A stretch of 47,965 nucleotides of DNA from an uncultured Pirellulaceae bacterium (GTDB taxonomy: Bacteria > Planctomycetota > Planctomycetia > Pirellulales > Pirellulaceae), in the NCBI GenBank assembly GCA_937981585.1, contig CALJOA010000102.1:1-47965 (forward strand), written 5' to 3'. The notes beneath the pieces are model-generated. The model did no database searches, was not told the origin of the DNA, and was given only the letters and a program-made list of their open reading frames with translations. Each line of letters starts with the position of its first letter. Position 1 is the first letter of the stretch. A program made the position numbers and the translations under genes. Below are positions 32,937-43,358 of the stretch, in pieces.

Positions 32937-35768
32937 ATGAATCAAACGTCAAGTTCCGCTGCTTTATGGCTGCTTCGCGCCGTTCAAATCACGCTTGGTG
33001 CTGTTTTGGTCGTGGGGATTTTTTCTCTGACAACGCATTCTACGGAGTCGTCGTCAAAAACTCTTGAGGATACCCTGCGTACCGCCGCCAGCAACGATTC
33101 GAGCGTAGGGCAGGCGTACTATCAAGACGATTGCCGACAGTCATCGATTGCGCAATGCAGATTCGACGATCCTTGGTCTGCGCCGGCGACAAATTACGCG
33201 CCTCCAGAGTCCGCCCCCGAAGTGCTCAGGTGGGGTAGCAACGTTGACGACGGTTTGGAGGTGACGGCACCGCTATCAATTAAACCAACAGTTCAACCAA
33301 CCCATGTGGCTTCCTTGCCGGTTCAGGACGACTACGTTTCGCCGACAATTTCAAGGCCGACGGACGGCGTTGCAGGATGGGGGTCGCTGACGGCTGAGGA
33401 AGTCAAAATGATCGAACGCCAGCGTGCAGGAGATGCTGGTTTGGAAGCGGTTGAGCAATTGAATATTGATTTTCCTGGCGACGAATTCGATTCGTCAGCC
33501 TGGCAAGATCCGACCGGCCCCGAAGTCAAGATTGAGCCCACCGTCGAGGCGTTTGTGGATTTCGTGGAGGCAAATCCAATTGAGTTAAATCCAATCGAGA
33601 CTGAGACGGAAAACGTTTCTGAGGCTCCGCTTGAAATCGTCGAACCTCCCCATGTTGACCTGTTGCTGGACACCGAGACTCCGCTCAGTGATCCGGTTCT
33701 CGAAGAATCGACTCGAGAGGAAGAAGACGTTGATTTCGGCAACGAATTTATTCCGATGACTGATCTTCCCAAAGACGAACCGGAATTGACGCCCGAAGAA
33801 AAAGAGCGAGCCGAATTGCAGCTTGCTCCGTTGCCCAAGTTCAAGAAAAAATCAAGCGTTGTTGGAGATTTGGATGATGATTCAGTTCTCAAGATCAAAG
33901 ACCTTCCCTCACGCGATGGCAAGAAAAAGAAGCCGACTCCCAAGTTCGTAATGCGAGCAAGTGCCAATCCGACCTGGTGGGCTCATCAGATCCATCAGCC
34001 GCAGCTTCAGGGTCGACAGCAGTTGGTCACAACGCTTGACGAAGTCATTTTCATGGCTCTGCGAGCGGCGCCGCAAATACAGGTCCTCAACACTCAGCCG
34101 CAAATCCAACAAGCCGCACTCAATGAGGCCCAAGCGGATTTCGATTGGTCAACGTTCGTCAATTCGACTTGGAACGACACCAACGATCCGATCGGATCGA
34201 CGCTGACAGTCGGAGGGTCGGGCGGTGTGAATCGGTTCCTTCAACGGGACTGGGTTTTCGAATCGGGATTAAGAAAGCGGCTGAAATCGGGTGGTGACAT
34301 TTCGATTGGTCAAAATTTTGGAACTGTTGAGAACAACTCGACTTTCTTGAATCCACCCGATCAAGGCAACTCGCGGTTGGTGCTTGACTACCGTCAGCCG
34401 CTCTTGCGAGGAGCAGGGCCATCGTTCAATCAGTCACAGATCGCCCTTGCCAATCTGGATTTACAGTCCATCAGCAGTGAATCGCTTGCGGAGTTGCAAG
34501 GCTATCTAGTCGAAGTCGTCGGGGCCTACTGGAACATCTACTTGCAGCGAGCCATGTTGGTGCAAAATCGACAGGCAGTCAAACTGGCCGAAGAGTTGTT
34601 CCGCAGCCTTAAATCCCGTAAAGGAATCGATGTTCTTAATGATCAGTTGCTGCGAGCAGAAGCCGCTGTTGCCGCGCGTCGATCAGCGATGATTCGTTCG
34701 GAGTATGATCTGATCAACGCTCAAGACACGTTGATCAATCTGGTCATGGGTGCGAAATCAGAAACCGTGGATCAGCTTGAGCTGTTGCCCGAACCGATGA
34801 TGTTGCCGATGGGATTCAAAGTCGAGTCGGAGCAATTGGTTCAAGCCGCAATTCGAAATCGTCCCGAAGTCCGTGCCGCGATCATGCAAATCCGCTCCAG
34901 CGCGATCCGCAAGCAGATTGCTGCCAATCAATTGCTGCCTCAGTTGGACGCCATTGTTTCCAGCTACGTTTCGGGAATCCGTGGCAACAGTAGCTATACC
35001 GGGGCGTTCTCGGATCAGTTCACAACCGGCGCGCCGAGCTATACCGTCGGATTTCAGTTTGAAGTTCCTCTAGGCAATCGGGCCGCCAAAAGTCGACTTC
35101 AGCGAAGTCAGTACGAAGCCCAGATTTTCCAGCGTGAGTTTGAGCGACAGGTGGGCGATGTCGTGCTTGAAACGCGAATCGCCGGTCGGGAAATTGATCG
35201 GCTTAACCGCGAAAACGAAAACAACTTCGATGCACTTCAAAAAGCCGCTAAGGAGCTTGATCTGATTTACCAGCGTAAACAACTGAGTCTCGATGACGGG
35301 AAAACAGGCAGCTACTACATTGAAGACTTGTTGGCTTCACAAGCCCGTTTGACGGCGGCCGAAGCCAGGTTGGCTCAAAGTCAAGCCAGTCAAGCGATCG
35401 CTTTGATCGACCTCAAACGCGCCACCGGAGAGTTGCTTCGCTCCGACGTGCAGTCGTACCAAAACGTGCTGTATGAGGCAGTCCCGTTTCAGGAAGAGAT
35501 CCTGTTTCAGGAAGAACCATTCCAGGAAGTCTCCTATCAAGGTGTGGCCATGCCTTCAGAGACAAGCGCCACTCTTGCGTTTCCAAACCAGGAGTTTCCT
35601 GCTGAAGAATTTAGCGACTTCAACTATCCAGAGCCCCAGGATTTTGGCGGTGTGGCTACTTCGCCAATCGAACCGACATTCCAGCAGTCAGGTGCCCAAC
35701 AGGTTATCGGCCAAGCAATTGAGCCGATTGGGAATAACGTTCAAGGTGGGTTCGGGTACCCCAACTAG
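32937..35768 (+). CDS. TolC-family outer-membrane channel with a long acidic N-terminal extension
   Basis: Outer-membrane efflux protein of 943 residues. ATG 32937 is chosen because GGAGA lies just upstream. A signal-anchor or signal peptide is near residues 13-32 (AVQITLGAVLVVGIFSL). An acidic Glu/Pro-rich region of ~300 residues follows. The TolC core begins near 342 (TLDEVIFMALRAAPQIQVLN) and ends near 865, with the long helices and strands of the family (DYRQPLLRGAGPSFNQSQIALANLDLQ; VGFQFEVPLGNRAAKSRLQRSQYEAQIFQREFERQ). A Gln/Glu-rich tail with FQEE repeats ends the protein. It is the channel candidate for the three HlyD-like adaptors encoded divergently. Usual TolC proteins are about 450-500 residues, so about 400 residues are extra. 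Confidence 0.85.
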   Translation: MNQTSSSAALWLLRAVQITLGAVLVVGIFSLTTHSTESSSKTLEDTLRTAASNDSSVGQAYYQDDCRQSSIAQCRFDDPWSAPATNYAPPESAPEVLRWGSNVDDGLEVTAPLSIKPTVQPTHVASLPVQDDYVSPTISRPTDGVAGWGSLTAEEVKMIERQRAGDAGLEAVEQLNIDFPGDEFDSSAWQDPTGPEVKIEPTVEAFVDFVEANPIELNPIETETENVSEAPLEIVEPPHVDLLLDTETPLSDPVLEESTREEEDVDFGNEFIPMTDLPKDEPELTPEEKERAELQLAPLPKFKKKSSVVGDLDDDSVLKIKDLPSRDGKKKKPTPKFVMRASANPTWWAHQIHQPQLQGRQQLVTTLDEVIFMALRAAPQIQVLNTQPQIQQAALNEAQADFDWSTFVNSTWNDTNDPIGSTLTVGGSGGVNRFLQRDWVFESGLRKRLKSGGDISIGQNFGTVENNSTFLNPPDQGNSRLVLDYRQPLLRGAGPSFNQSQIALANLDLQSISSESLAELQGYLVEVVGAYWNIYLQRAMLVQNRQAVKLAEELFRSLKSRKGIDVLNDQLLRAEAAVAARRSAMIRSEYDLINAQDTLINLVMGAKSETVDQLELLPEPMMLPMGFKVESEQLVQAAIRNRPEVRAAIMQIRSSAIRKQIAANQLLPQLDAIVSSYVSGIRGNSSYTGAFSDQFTTGAPSYTVGFQFEVPLGNRAAKSRLQRSQYEAQIFQREFERQVGDVVLETRIAGREIDRLNRENENNFDALQKAAKELDLIYQRKQLSLDDGKTGSYYIEDLLASQARLTAAEARLAQSQASQAIALIDLKRATGELLRSDVQSYQNVLYEAVPFQEEILFQEEPFQEVSYQGVAMPSETSATLAFPNQEFPAEEFSDFNYPEPQDFGGVATSPIEPTFQQSGAQQVIGQAIEPIGNNVQGGFGYPN

Positions 35769-35857
35769 CTACTCAAAATGAGCGTTAATCGATAGTAGCA
35801 CGGCTGTCCCAGCCGTGTTTTGGCAGCTTGTTTACGACTGGGACAGCCGAGCTACTT
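35767..35857. repeat. Palindromic repeat GTAGCACGGCTGTCC, copy B
   Basis: Arms 35795-35809 and 35841-35855 are 15 bases with one mismatch. It matches copy A at 26700-26790. It overlaps the last bases of the TolC-family gene and lies in another convergent intergenic region. Confidence 0.85.
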
Positions 35858-35920
35858 TACTAATCTAATCACAGGAATTAGCACCTGGATTGGATCTTTG
35901 AACAAAGCAGCTCCAATTGA

Positions 35921-35948
35921 CCCCGGCCGAATAAAATCAGCCGGGGTT
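35921..35948. terminator. Hairpin in the convergent TolC / small-gene interval
   Basis: ACCCCGGC / GCCGGGGT, a perfect 8-bp stem with a 12-base loop. T runs are weak on both strands, so termination is only possible. Confidence 0.5.
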
Positions 35949-35998
35949 AAGTTTAAAACGACTCAACTCGAGTCAGCAGATAGCTCTCGCCAGTTTGC

Positions 35999-36373
35999 TT
36001 ACTGAGCTTGTGCTGCACGTGCTTCGGAGCGAGCTTCAGGGTTAGCCTTTGCTTCGGTAGGTCGTGTGTAACCCAAAGAAGTCATGGCCTGTAGAATCTG
36101 ATCATAAGACGGGCTGCGTCGGTTGCCTTTTACCAACTCTTCGCGAACGCGACCAACGAACTGCTTGGCACGCTGTTGCACGTCCATACTTTCGTTGGCA
36201 CGCTGATAGCCCATCGCCAGCAAGCAAGCGAAGATTTCGCCAGGTTGCTTGACAGGTTGCCCAGTTTTCTGCTCACGCAGCTTCATCACTCCCATCAATT
36301 CTACTGCTTCAGCAGAGACCTTTTGAGGCGGAGTTGGTTTTAGTCTTTTAATCGTTTGAGTATCGTAATTCAT
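35999..36373 (-). CDS. Small protein of unknown function
   Basis: Soluble protein of 124 residues from ATG 36373 (a second in-frame ATG lies 6 codons upstream). It is basic and helical, with segments KVSAEAVELMGVMKLREQKTG, QPGEIFACLLAMGYQRANES and YDQILQAMTSLGYTRP; the latter two look like two copies of one helical unit. The C-terminal 20 residues are Ala/Arg/Glu-rich. No family is recognised. It lies 74 bases downstream of the LEPR-XLL giant gene on the same strand, so it may be co-transcribed with it. Confidence 0.6.
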   Translation of the reverse strand: MNYDTQTIKRLKPTPPQKVSAEAVELMGVMKLREQKTGQPVKQPGEIFACLLAMGYQRANESMDVQQRAKQFVGRVREELVKGNRRSPSYDQILQAMTSLGYTRPTEAKANPEARSEARAAQAQ

Positions 36374-36446
36374 GGTATTAACCTTGTTCAATTAGTTTGT
36401 ATTGGAATCCCGCCCTTGCGGGCGGGGTTGAGAATGGTGTCAATTT

Positions 36447-39400
36447 CTATGAGCCGGTTGGTCCACTTTCACCTTTGGCGAACCAAACGTCTTCAGTCAC
36501 GATTTCAGTACCGTCGGTAGTTGTGGCAGTCGATCGCATGCGACCTTCTGAATCAACTTCCATTTGGGTGCTGATAGATTCGATCTGGTTCTGCTCCAAC
36601 GTTTGAAGCTCACCGTCCTGAAGAATTGCGTCACCATTATCTACCCAGATACCCAGGTTGATGGTTTCATCTCCGGAGATGGTGCCGTCTGCATTGGCAT
36701 CAAGTTGAGCCAATTTCACGTAACCGTTCTCGTACTGACCGCCAAGGTCACCGAACAGGGCAGAGCCGTCGATTTCGCCGTTGGCTCCGATCAGTGAAGT
36801 GTCAACCAGGATGCCATCGCCATCACCAGAGAACCACTCGATCTGATCGAGGACTCCGTCGGCGTCGATGTCAAACTGAACTGTTTCACCGATATAAGAG
36901 ATGTCGCTCTTATCCTGGATCGTAGTCTCGCCGGTTACACCGATTTCACCATCAGCGTTCAAGTCAAGCGCGACAGGTGAGGCGTAGCTGCGATCGAAGA
37001 CTTCAAGCTTGAAGGCGCTTTCGACTGTATTGCCAAACTCGTCCATCGCTGTGAAGGTGAATGGTGTAAACGCTTCACCTTGAGCACCGCTTTTGACTTC
37101 AGATCGAGTGAATTCACTCGCGGTAAAGGTGTCGTCTACCTCGGCAGCATCAAGATGCCAGTTCTCAGAGACTTCTGTGAAAACCTGCAATGTCAACTTG
37201 CCAGTTTCCATGTTGAAGTCCTTGACTTCCCAGCCGAAGAAACCGTCATCGGCCAGATCCAACTTGTATGAGCTGTCAAATTCCAACTGATACTTCAGAT
37301 TCTGGTCGCTGCTGAGTGTCTCAGACAGGTCGATCACGATTTCTTGTCCTTGACCACCGTTATAGGCATCTCCGACAGAGATCATTTGCATCTCATTGAC
37401 TTCAATGGCTGGATTTCCATCGGCATCAAGCCCTTGGGCGTTGAGGCCGTTGGAATCAAATCCATCGGCGTCAAATCCGTCAGCGTCGAAGCCGTTGACA
37501 TCGAATCCGTTAGCATCGAAACCGTCGACATTGAAGCCGTCCGCATTGAATCCGTTGACATCAAATCCATCGGCGTTGAAGCCGTTAGCATCGAACCCGT
37601 CTGCGTCGAAGCCATTGGCGTCTAGCCCGTTTGCGTTGAATCCGTTGACATCGAACCCATCGGCGTTGAAACCATTGACGTCAAAACCGTCGGCATTGAA
37701 CCCGTCCGCGTTGAAGCCATTGACGTCCAGGCCGTCCACGTTGAATCCGTTGACGTCCAGTCCATCAGCGTTGAATCCGTTGACATCAAACCCGTCGGCA
37801 TTGAAGCCATAAGCATCAAGTCCATCGGCGTTGAATCCGTTAACGTCCAGTCCATCAGCATTGAATCCGTTGATATCAAATCCGTCAGCATTGAATCCGT
37901 TGACATCAAATCCGTCAGCATTAAAGCCACTGACGCTAAATCCGTCCGCGTTGAATCCGTTAGCGTCAAGTCCTTCAATATTGAATCCATCGACATTGAA
38001 TCCATCGACATTGAATCCGTCGGCGCTAAATCCGTTGACGTCAAGTCCATCAACGTTGAATCCGTCAGCGTTGAAGCCATCAACGTTCAGGCCGTCAGCG
38101 TTAAATCCGTTGACGTCAAACCCATCAACGTTGAATCCATCAACATTGAATCCGTTGACGTCAAAACCATCGGCATTGAAACCGTCGAGGTCGAATCCAT
38201 TGATGTCGAAGCCGTTGATGTCACAGCCAGCGACATCGAATCCATTAACGTCGAATCCGTTGATGTCGAAACCGTTAACGTCGAATCCGTCGGCGTCAAA
38301 TACACGTTCAACTTCGGTAGCAGTTGCTTCTTGGTTGGCAGTGTCGAAGAAGCTTTGTGAATCGAAGTCCCATGAATTCAGGAATCCTTCGCTGTCGTAA
38401 GTGGTTTCAAGTCCATCTACTGGATGTAGCCAAACACCGATGTCGTCCTGGAAAGCAACTCCGGTCCAGTCTGGGTGATCACTGTGGTTCTGGATCGACG
38501 TGGCGTCCAGCGAGAAGCTAAACATCGTGTTTCCTTGTGCATCAGTCATCACTTCGATGTTGGAGAACGGACTGTCGCTGCTAAGCGATGAAACCAAGTG
38601 TTCATTCTGAAAGGAATTCAGGTTGTTTTCACCGTTGTAGTTGTAGGCAGATACAACAGGCTCGGCTCCTGAGTTATCAAAGTAGAACAGCGCCAATTCG
38701 TCGCCGTGTCCCTTAGGGTTGGGACCATCATTGACGGCCAGTGTGAATCCTTCAGAGTTGTCTGCAATGGACATCTTGAACGTGAATTCATTGGTGGCTT
38801 CATTGAAACTCGTGGTGACACGTTGAATGTCACCTGCATTGTCTCCACCAGCAGGCTCTACTACGTCGTAAGAGAACAACTGCATTGGTTCAGGCTGGTT
38901 TTTAGCTTGAAGCGCCGGATCTGGCTCAGGCTGAGGTTCTGGCTCTGGCTCTGGTTCAGGCTGCGGCTCAGGTTCAGGCTGCGGCTCTGGTTCAGGAGTT
39001 GGCTCGGGTTGAGGTTCAGGAGTTGGTTCCGGAGTTGGTTCCGGAGTTGGCTCAGGAGTTGGCGCAACCGCTTCACCTGATCCTGCTGCAACCAAAGCTG
39101 CAACATTGACGACTTTGTCTGTAAACTCAAGCCGCTCGACGCCAGTCAAGATATCGGTTCCTGAAGAACCAGTGACTTGCAAACTTCCATCAGCCAGAAC
39201 TTCGAAAGTGAATCCTTCGCTGCTGTTGTTGAAGGTTGCAACGTCGTTGCCGACACCACCAATAACGAAGTCGTTACCAGCACCACCGGTTAGGGTGTCA
39301 TCGCCAGTTCCGCCGTCAAGGATATCGTTTCCATCGTTACCAAACACTACATCGTTTCCGGCATTACCTTTGACAATGTCATTGCCAGCGTTACCGCGGA

Positions 39401-41714
39401 CTTCATCATTGCCTGATCCGCCAGAAACCAAATCGTCACCGGCACCACCAGTAACGAAATCGTTACCAGCTCCGCCATCTACGACATCATCGCCATCCTG
39501 ACCCAATACCTGGTCATTGCCGGCGTTGCCCTGGAGGTTATCGTTGCCGTCAAGGCCTTTGACCAAGTCATCGCCGTTTCCGCCAGTAGCAACATCATTG
39601 CCTTCGCCGCCGGAGATATAGTCATCGCCGTTACCGCCAGAAAGAACGTCGTCACCTTGTTGGCCGAGAACTTGATCGTTGCCGTCATTGCCTTCGACGA
39701 CATCGTTGCCAGTTCCACCACGAACATCATCGTTGCCTTCGCCGCCTTGAACAACATCGTCGCCAGCGTTACCGACGACCAAGTCATTACCTGATCCGCC
39801 GTCAACGATATCGTTGCCAGCGTTTCCGCGGACTTGGTCATCGCCACCTTGGCCAAGAACAATGTCGTCGCCTTGGCCACCAGTGGCAAAGTCACGACCA
39901 TCACCGGCGTCGACGATGTCGTTACCTTCACCACCGAAGACTTCGTCATTTCCGGCGTTGCCTTGAAGGTTATCATTACCATCAAGACCTTTGACCAAGT
40001 CATCGCCTGATCCGCCAGTAGCAATGTCGTTGCCTTCACCGCCGATGACAACGTCATCGCCAGCACCACCAGAAGGGATTTCGTCAACAGCGTTGCCGAC
40101 TTCAGGAGCTGGAGCAACAACTTCAGGAGCTGGTGCCGGAGCAACCGGTGCTGGAGCGACAACTTCAGGAGCAGGAGCAACTGGTGCTGGTGCAATTGCC
40201 TGACCAGAACCTGCAGCAGTTACCTCACCAGAAGCTACCAAATCAGAAACATTGACCATTTTGTCTGAGAACTGGAGCATTTCGACACCAGTCAGGATGT
40301 CGGTTCCAGAAGAACCGGTGACCTGAAGACTTCCGTCATTGAGGACTTCAAAGCTGAATCCTTCGAAGCTGTTGTTGAAGTATGCGATGTCTTTTCCTTC
40401 ACCACCAATGATGAAGTCATTTCCGGCACCACCGACTAGAACATCGTCACCAGTTCCGCCTTGGAGGATATCGTTTCCAGCGTTACCGATGACTTTGTCG
40501 TTTCCGGCTCCACCTTTAACAATGTCATCGCCTGCGTTTCCACGAACTTCGTCGTTGCCTGATCCACCTAGAACTAGGTCATCGCCGTCACCACCGGTAA
40601 CGAGGTCTTTCCCGGATCCGCCACTAACGACGTCATTGCCGTTCTGACCGAATACCTGGTCATTTCCAGCGTTTCCTTGGAGGTTGTCATTGCCATCAAG
40701 GCCTTTGACCAAGTCGTTGCCAGTTCCGCCTGTCGCAACATCGTTGCCTTCGCCGCCAGAGATATAGTCATCGCCTGCGCCGCCAGAAAGAACGTCATCA
40801 CCTTGTTGGCCAAGAAGTCGATCGTTTCCTGCATTGCCTTCGACTACGTCGTTCCCAGTTCCGCCACGAACATCATCGCTGCCTTCTCCGCCTCGAACAA
40901 CATCGTCCCCAGCGTTACCAACGACCAGGTCATTACCTTTTCCGCCGTCAACGATATCATCGCCGGCGTTTCCACGGACTTGGTCATCGCCACCTTGGCC
41001 GAGAACAATGTCGTTTCCATCGCCACCGGTGGCAAAGTCACGACCGTCACCGGCTTCGACAATGTCGTTACCTGCACCACCAAAGACTTCGTCATTTCCA
41101 GCGTTTCCTTGGAGGTTGTCATTACCATCGAGGCCTTTGACCAGGTCATCGCCTTGGTTTCCTGAAACGATGTCATTTCCATTGGATCCAACTACAACAT
41201 CGTTTCCAGTGGTACCGGAAACGATGTCATCACCACCTCCGGCAACAGGGGTGTCAACTGCGGTGTCGATACCGAAGTCCAGGTCGTTACTACCAGCGTT
41301 CCCGGTGTCAGTTTTTTCTTGAGCGTCATTGCCACCGACAAGTACGTCTTGTGTCGCGTCGCCAGCGCCAGCGTTGCCGTCGTCGTTGCCACCCGACAAG
41401 CCTTCGCCTTGGTCGCCGCCGATCAGATCGTTGACGAAATTCTCGAATTCGCCTTGGTCAGCGGTTTGTTCCGCATTTCCAAACATGTTTTGAACATCGT
41501 TGTCGACGGCTTGATTTTCGACTTGGTCAAAATCGACACCCGCATCGCCCAAGGCGGCACCGTATTGGGTTGCCGAGTACATGATGCGCTGCTCGAGTAG
41601 TTCGACGTTGTACTGCTCGCCCGTGGACGGCTTGGTCGGATTGGCAGCTTCTTCGGCAGGGTTTTCGGCTTGTTCTGGCGACAGAAAACCAAGTAATAGT
41701 TTACGTAAGTTCAT
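36447..41714 (-). CDS. Giant LEPR-XLL / RTX / pentad-repeat protein
   Basis: Exported or surface protein of ~1755 residues; ATG 41714 has AAGGA upstream. The N-terminus carries [10 protein letters not shown] at ~39-48, a variant of the planctomycete LEPR-XLL sorting motif. Two blocks of RTX nonapeptides (GGxGxDxxx; ~156-443 and ~548-825), which bind Ca2+ as beta-rolls, are each followed by a copy of a segment with [20 protein letters not shown]. An Ala/Pro/Val linker (~506-541) and a Pro/Glu linker (~885-935) separate domains. Then come a globular domain (~938-1131), 59 pentads (~1135-1430), and a C-terminal region with EF-hand-like DxDxDG segments ([33 protein letters not shown]). RTX proteins usually leave by type I secretion, and a HlyD/TolC set lies nearby. 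Cargo and partner assignment is inference. Confidence 0.85.
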   Translation of the reverse strand: MNLRKLLLGFLSPEQAENPAEEAANPTKPSTGEQYNVELLEQRIMYSATQYGAALGDAGVDFDQVENQAVDNDVQNMFGNAEQTADQGEFENFVNDLIGGDQGEGLSGGNDDGNAGAGDATQDVLVGGNDAQEKTDTGNAGSNDLDFGIDTAVDTPVAGGGDDIVSGTTGNDVVVGSNGNDIVSGNQGDDLVKGLDGNDNLQGNAGNDEVFGGAGNDIVEAGDGRDFATGGDGNDIVLGQGGDDQVRGNAGDDIVDGGKGNDLVVGNAGDDVVRGGEGSDDVRGGTGNDVVEGNAGNDRLLGQQGDDVLSGGAGDDYISGGEGNDVATGGTGNDLVKGLDGNDNLQGNAGNDQVFGQNGNDVVSGGSGKDLVTGGDGDDLVLGGSGNDEVRGNAGDDIVKGGAGNDKVIGNAGNDILQGGTGDDVLVGGAGNDFIIGGEGKDIAYFNNSFEGFSFEVLNDGSLQVTGSSGTDILTGVEMLQFSDKMVNVSDLVASGEVTAAGSGQAIAPAPVAPAPEVVAPAPVAPAPAPEVVAPAPEVGNAVDEIPSGGAGDDVVIGGEGNDIATGGSGDDLVKGLDGNDNLQGNAGNDEVFGGEGNDIVDAGDGRDFATGGQGDDIVLGQGGDDQVRGNAGNDIVDGGSGNDLVVGNAGDDVVQGGEGNDDVRGGTGNDVVEGNDGNDQVLGQQGDDVLSGGNGDDYISGGEGNDVATGGNGDDLVKGLDGNDNLQGNAGNDQVLGQDGDDVVDGGAGNDFVTGGAGDDLVSGGSGNDEVRGNAGNDIVKGNAGNDVVFGNDGNDILDGGTGDDTLTGGAGNDFVIGGVGNDVATFNNSSEGFTFEVLADGSLQVTGSSGTDILTGVERLEFTDKVVNVAALVAAGSGEAVAPTPEPTPEPTPEPTPEPQPEPTPEPEPQPEPEPQPEPEPEPEPQPEPDPALQAKNQPEPMQLFSYDVVEPAGGDNAGDIQRVTTSFNEATNEFTFKMSIADNSEGFTLAVNDGPNPKGHGDELALFYFDNSGAEPVVSAYNYNGENNLNSFQNEHLVSSLSSDSPFSNIEVMTDAQGNTMFSFSLDATSIQNHSDHPDWTGVAFQDDIGVWLHPVDGLETTYDSEGFLNSWDFDSQSFFDTANQEATATEVERVFDADGFDVNGFDINGFDVNGFDVAGCDINGFDINGFDLDGFNADGFDVNGFNVDGFNVDGFDVNGFNADGLNVDGFNADGFNVDGLDVNGFSADGFNVDGFNVDGFNIEGLDANGFNADGFSVSGFNADGFDVNGFNADGFDINGFNADGLDVNGFNADGLDAYGFNADGFDVNGFNADGLDVNGFNVDGLDVNGFNADGFNADGFDVNGFNADGFDVNGFNANGLDANGFDADGFDANGFNADGFDVNGFNADGFNVDGFDANGFDVNGFDADGFDADGFDSNGLNAQGLDADGNPAIEVNEMQMISVGDAYNGGQGQEIVIDLSETLSSDQNLKYQLEFDSSYKLDLADDGFFGWEVKDFNMETGKLTLQVFTEVSENWHLDAAEVDDTFTASEFTRSEVKSGAQGEAFTPFTFTAMDEFGNTVESAFKLEVFDRSYASPVALDLNADGEIGVTGETTIQDKSDISYIGETVQFDIDADGVLDQIEWFSGDGDGILVDTSLIGANGEIDGSALFGDLGGQYENGYVKLAQLDANADGTISGDETINLGIWVDNGDAILQDGELQTLEQNQIESISTQMEVDSEGRMRSTATTTDGTEIVTEDVWFAKGESGPTGS
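37416..38300 (-). repeat. 59-copy 15-bp repeat array coding five-residue units
   Basis: Read on the minus strand it encodes about 59 uninterrupted pentads of consensus F/L-D/N-A/V-D/N-G. Individual DNA units differ mostly at third codon positions, so the peptide pattern is kept while the DNA diverges. Confidence 0.92.
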
Positions 41715-41742
41715 TGTGTGTCCTTGAGGCAAAAATGAGTTG

Positions 41743-41777
41743 GTAGGTAGGTTTGACGTGTTTCATGGGTAGGTAGG
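41743..41777. promoter_or_regulatory. Two GGTAGGTAGG direct repeats upstream of the giant gene
   Basis: Two copies of GGTAGGTAGG (about 41743-41752 and 41768-41777) are 25 bases apart, in the leader of the LEPR-XLL gene. Spacing near two and a half helical turns could suit a regulator; this is only a suggestion. Confidence 0.35.
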
Positions 41778-41963
41778 ATTACATTGAGAATCCTGTATAG
41801 ATTTGTAGCTTTCCCCTGCCGTGATGCGCCTTTTAAATCGCCAAACCGTCACTTCTTTTCTTGTCGAGATCGGTTTTTCGGCGTTTACTGATGATGCCGA
41901 TTGCGACGCGCCGTTGTTGGACGGATTGAATAGGCTGGCGAAAAAGCGGAAGGGCCAATAGAA

Positions 41964-41987
41964 AAGCCCCGACAAATGTCGGAGCTT
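41964..41987. terminator. Hairpin upstream of holA
   Basis: AAGCCCCGACA / TGTCGGAGCTT, 11-base arms with one mismatch and a two-base loop, followed by TTGTTT on the plus strand and preceded by AAAA. It resembles a terminator, but no plus-strand gene ends just before it, so its role is unclear (an attenuator for holA is possible). Confidence 0.4.
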
Positions 41988-42083
41988 TGTTTCAACTGCC
42001 CTAGCGAGAAGTTTTCTCGTGGCGATCGTCAGCAAGCTAACCTACCACTGGAAACTTGATTCCGATTCTGTTCTGCTTTGTTG

Positions 42084-43169
42084 ATGGCCGGAACGATACA
42101 TGTCTTTGATCTGCTCAGTAAACCCTTGGATCAACCAAGAGGTGTTTGCCCGGTTTTCGGTAGCGAACGCTTCTTGAAGAAGTTGGCTGTCGATTTCATG
42201 GTCAAATCGATTGGCGGTGACGACGCCGAGTTTTCCGCGACTCAGTATGATTCGGACCATGTTGGCTGGGCGGACGTTCATGATGAATTGGCGACCCGAT
42301 CTCTGTTTGGTGGCAGCGGACCGAGGATTGTTGTTGTTGATCACGCCGACAGGTTCGTGAAAGACAATCGTGAGCGGATCGAAGACTACGCTGAAACGTC
42401 GAGTTCGGGTTTACTGATCCTGATCGTCGATTCCTGGCCCAGTAACACGCGGCTGTACAAAGCGATCAACAAGTCTGGCGTTCAGATTCGATGTGATGCT
42501 CCAACCAAAAGCGCTCGAAGCAAAAAGCGTGATGAGAAACAAGTTGGCGATTGGTTGATCGATCGAGCCAAATCGGAGTACGAGTTTACGTTACCCGCTG
42601 GTGGGGCTCAAACATTGATTGAGCTGACTGATTGCGAGTTTGGGCGGATGGACCAGGAACTTCAAAAGCTCTCGCTTTACGCCGACAAGAAGGGCAAGGT
42701 TGACCAAGCCACGATCAAACAAGTCGTCGGCGGCTGGCGTGCCCGTACGATGTGGGAAGCGATCGACTTTGCAGCAGACGGTGAAGCGGGCCGCGCGGTG
42801 GAGTTGCTTGACCAATTACTGCGTAGCGGCGAGCATCCGCTGGCTCTCTTCGGACAGCTTTCCTGGTCGTTGCGTCGTTATGCAACCGCAACCGAGATCG
42901 TGATGCGGCAAATGAGAAATGGTCGGAAACCGAATTTGCCCGGCGCCGTCAAAGAAGCCGGGTTTCGTCAGTGGGGCGGAGAACTGGAAGAATCACAAGC
43001 CAGGATTAGGCAGCTTGGTCGCCATCGAGCCGGATTGATGCTTGATTGGTTGCTTGAGGCAGACTTGGCCCTCAAACGATCCCATTCAAAACCCGATCGT
43101 GGTCGATTGGTCCTGGAGATGCTGTTTGTAAAAATGGCGAAGGAGCTTGGGCCGCAGAAGGTGGCTTAA
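42084..43169 (+). CDS. holA: DNA polymerase III delta subunit
   Basis: Clamp-loader subunit that opens the beta clamp. 361 residues from ATG 42084. The N-terminal domain has the family pattern FGSERFLKKLAVDFMVK and, after ~60 residues, RIVVVDHADRFVKDNRERIEDYAE. The middle has LTDCEFGRMDQELQKLSLYADKKGKVDQATIKQVVGG and the C-terminal domain has RAVELLDQLLRSGEHPLALFGQLSWSLRRY, all typical of HolA. No strong ribosome binding site is seen. It is followed 189 bases later by the putative lipoprotein gene. Confidence 0.88.
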   Translation: MAGTIHVFDLLSKPLDQPRGVCPVFGSERFLKKLAVDFMVKSIGGDDAEFSATQYDSDHVGWADVHDELATRSLFGGSGPRIVVVDHADRFVKDNRERIEDYAETSSSGLLILIVDSWPSNTRLYKAINKSGVQIRCDAPTKSARSKKRDEKQVGDWLIDRAKSEYEFTLPAGGAQTLIELTDCEFGRMDQELQKLSLYADKKGKVDQATIKQVVGGWRARTMWEAIDFAADGEAGRAVELLDQLLRSGEHPLALFGQLSWSLRRYATATEIVMRQMRNGRKPNLPGAVKEAGFRQWGGELEESQARIRQLGRHRAGLMLDWLLEADLALKRSHSKPDRGRLVLEMLFVKMAKELGPQKVA

Positions 43170-43358
43170 CTGGGGATTTGGAGCGCAAAAACGGCTTGCC
43201 AGCAGACAATTGCTGGCTCGATTGCTGCCTTGTTAGCGAACTTCGTTTTCTCTACTATCCGCCGCGAATATCGATGCACCATCGCTCGTCGATTGGTATG
43301 CCGCGCGCTATTTGCACCAAGTTGTCACTGTTCAAATGACTTCACGCAGGATGTAACA

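Larger units (their letters stand above)
41715..42083. other. Divergent region between the giant gene and holA
   Basis: About 370 bases without a supported gene. It contains the GGTAGGTAGG repeats and a hairpin at 41964-41987. The 90-residue frame antisense to holA here has no protein-like features. Confidence 0.5.

Noticed and set aside
37416..38300. CRISPR-like array because of many regular repeats
   Set aside because: The period is 15 bp without spacers, and the repeats are in frame within one long coding sequence.
38320..38900. Globular domain between the Pro/Glu linker and the pentads as a known enzyme
   Set aside because: It shows a beta-rich pattern ([21 protein letters not shown], then [14 protein letters not shown]) but no catalytic motif that I can name, so no function is given.
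37831..40203. Several 100-240 residue open frames on the opposite strand of, or out of frame with, the giant gene
   Set aside because: They are shadows of repeat DNA: compositions are biased (Ser/Pro/Leu or Thr/Met/Ser runs) and follow from the repeat codons.
41763..42035. 90-residue minus-strand frame upstream of the giant gene
   Set aside because: Covers the regulatory region and the hairpin, lacks protein-like features and ends just before the giant gene's leader repeats.
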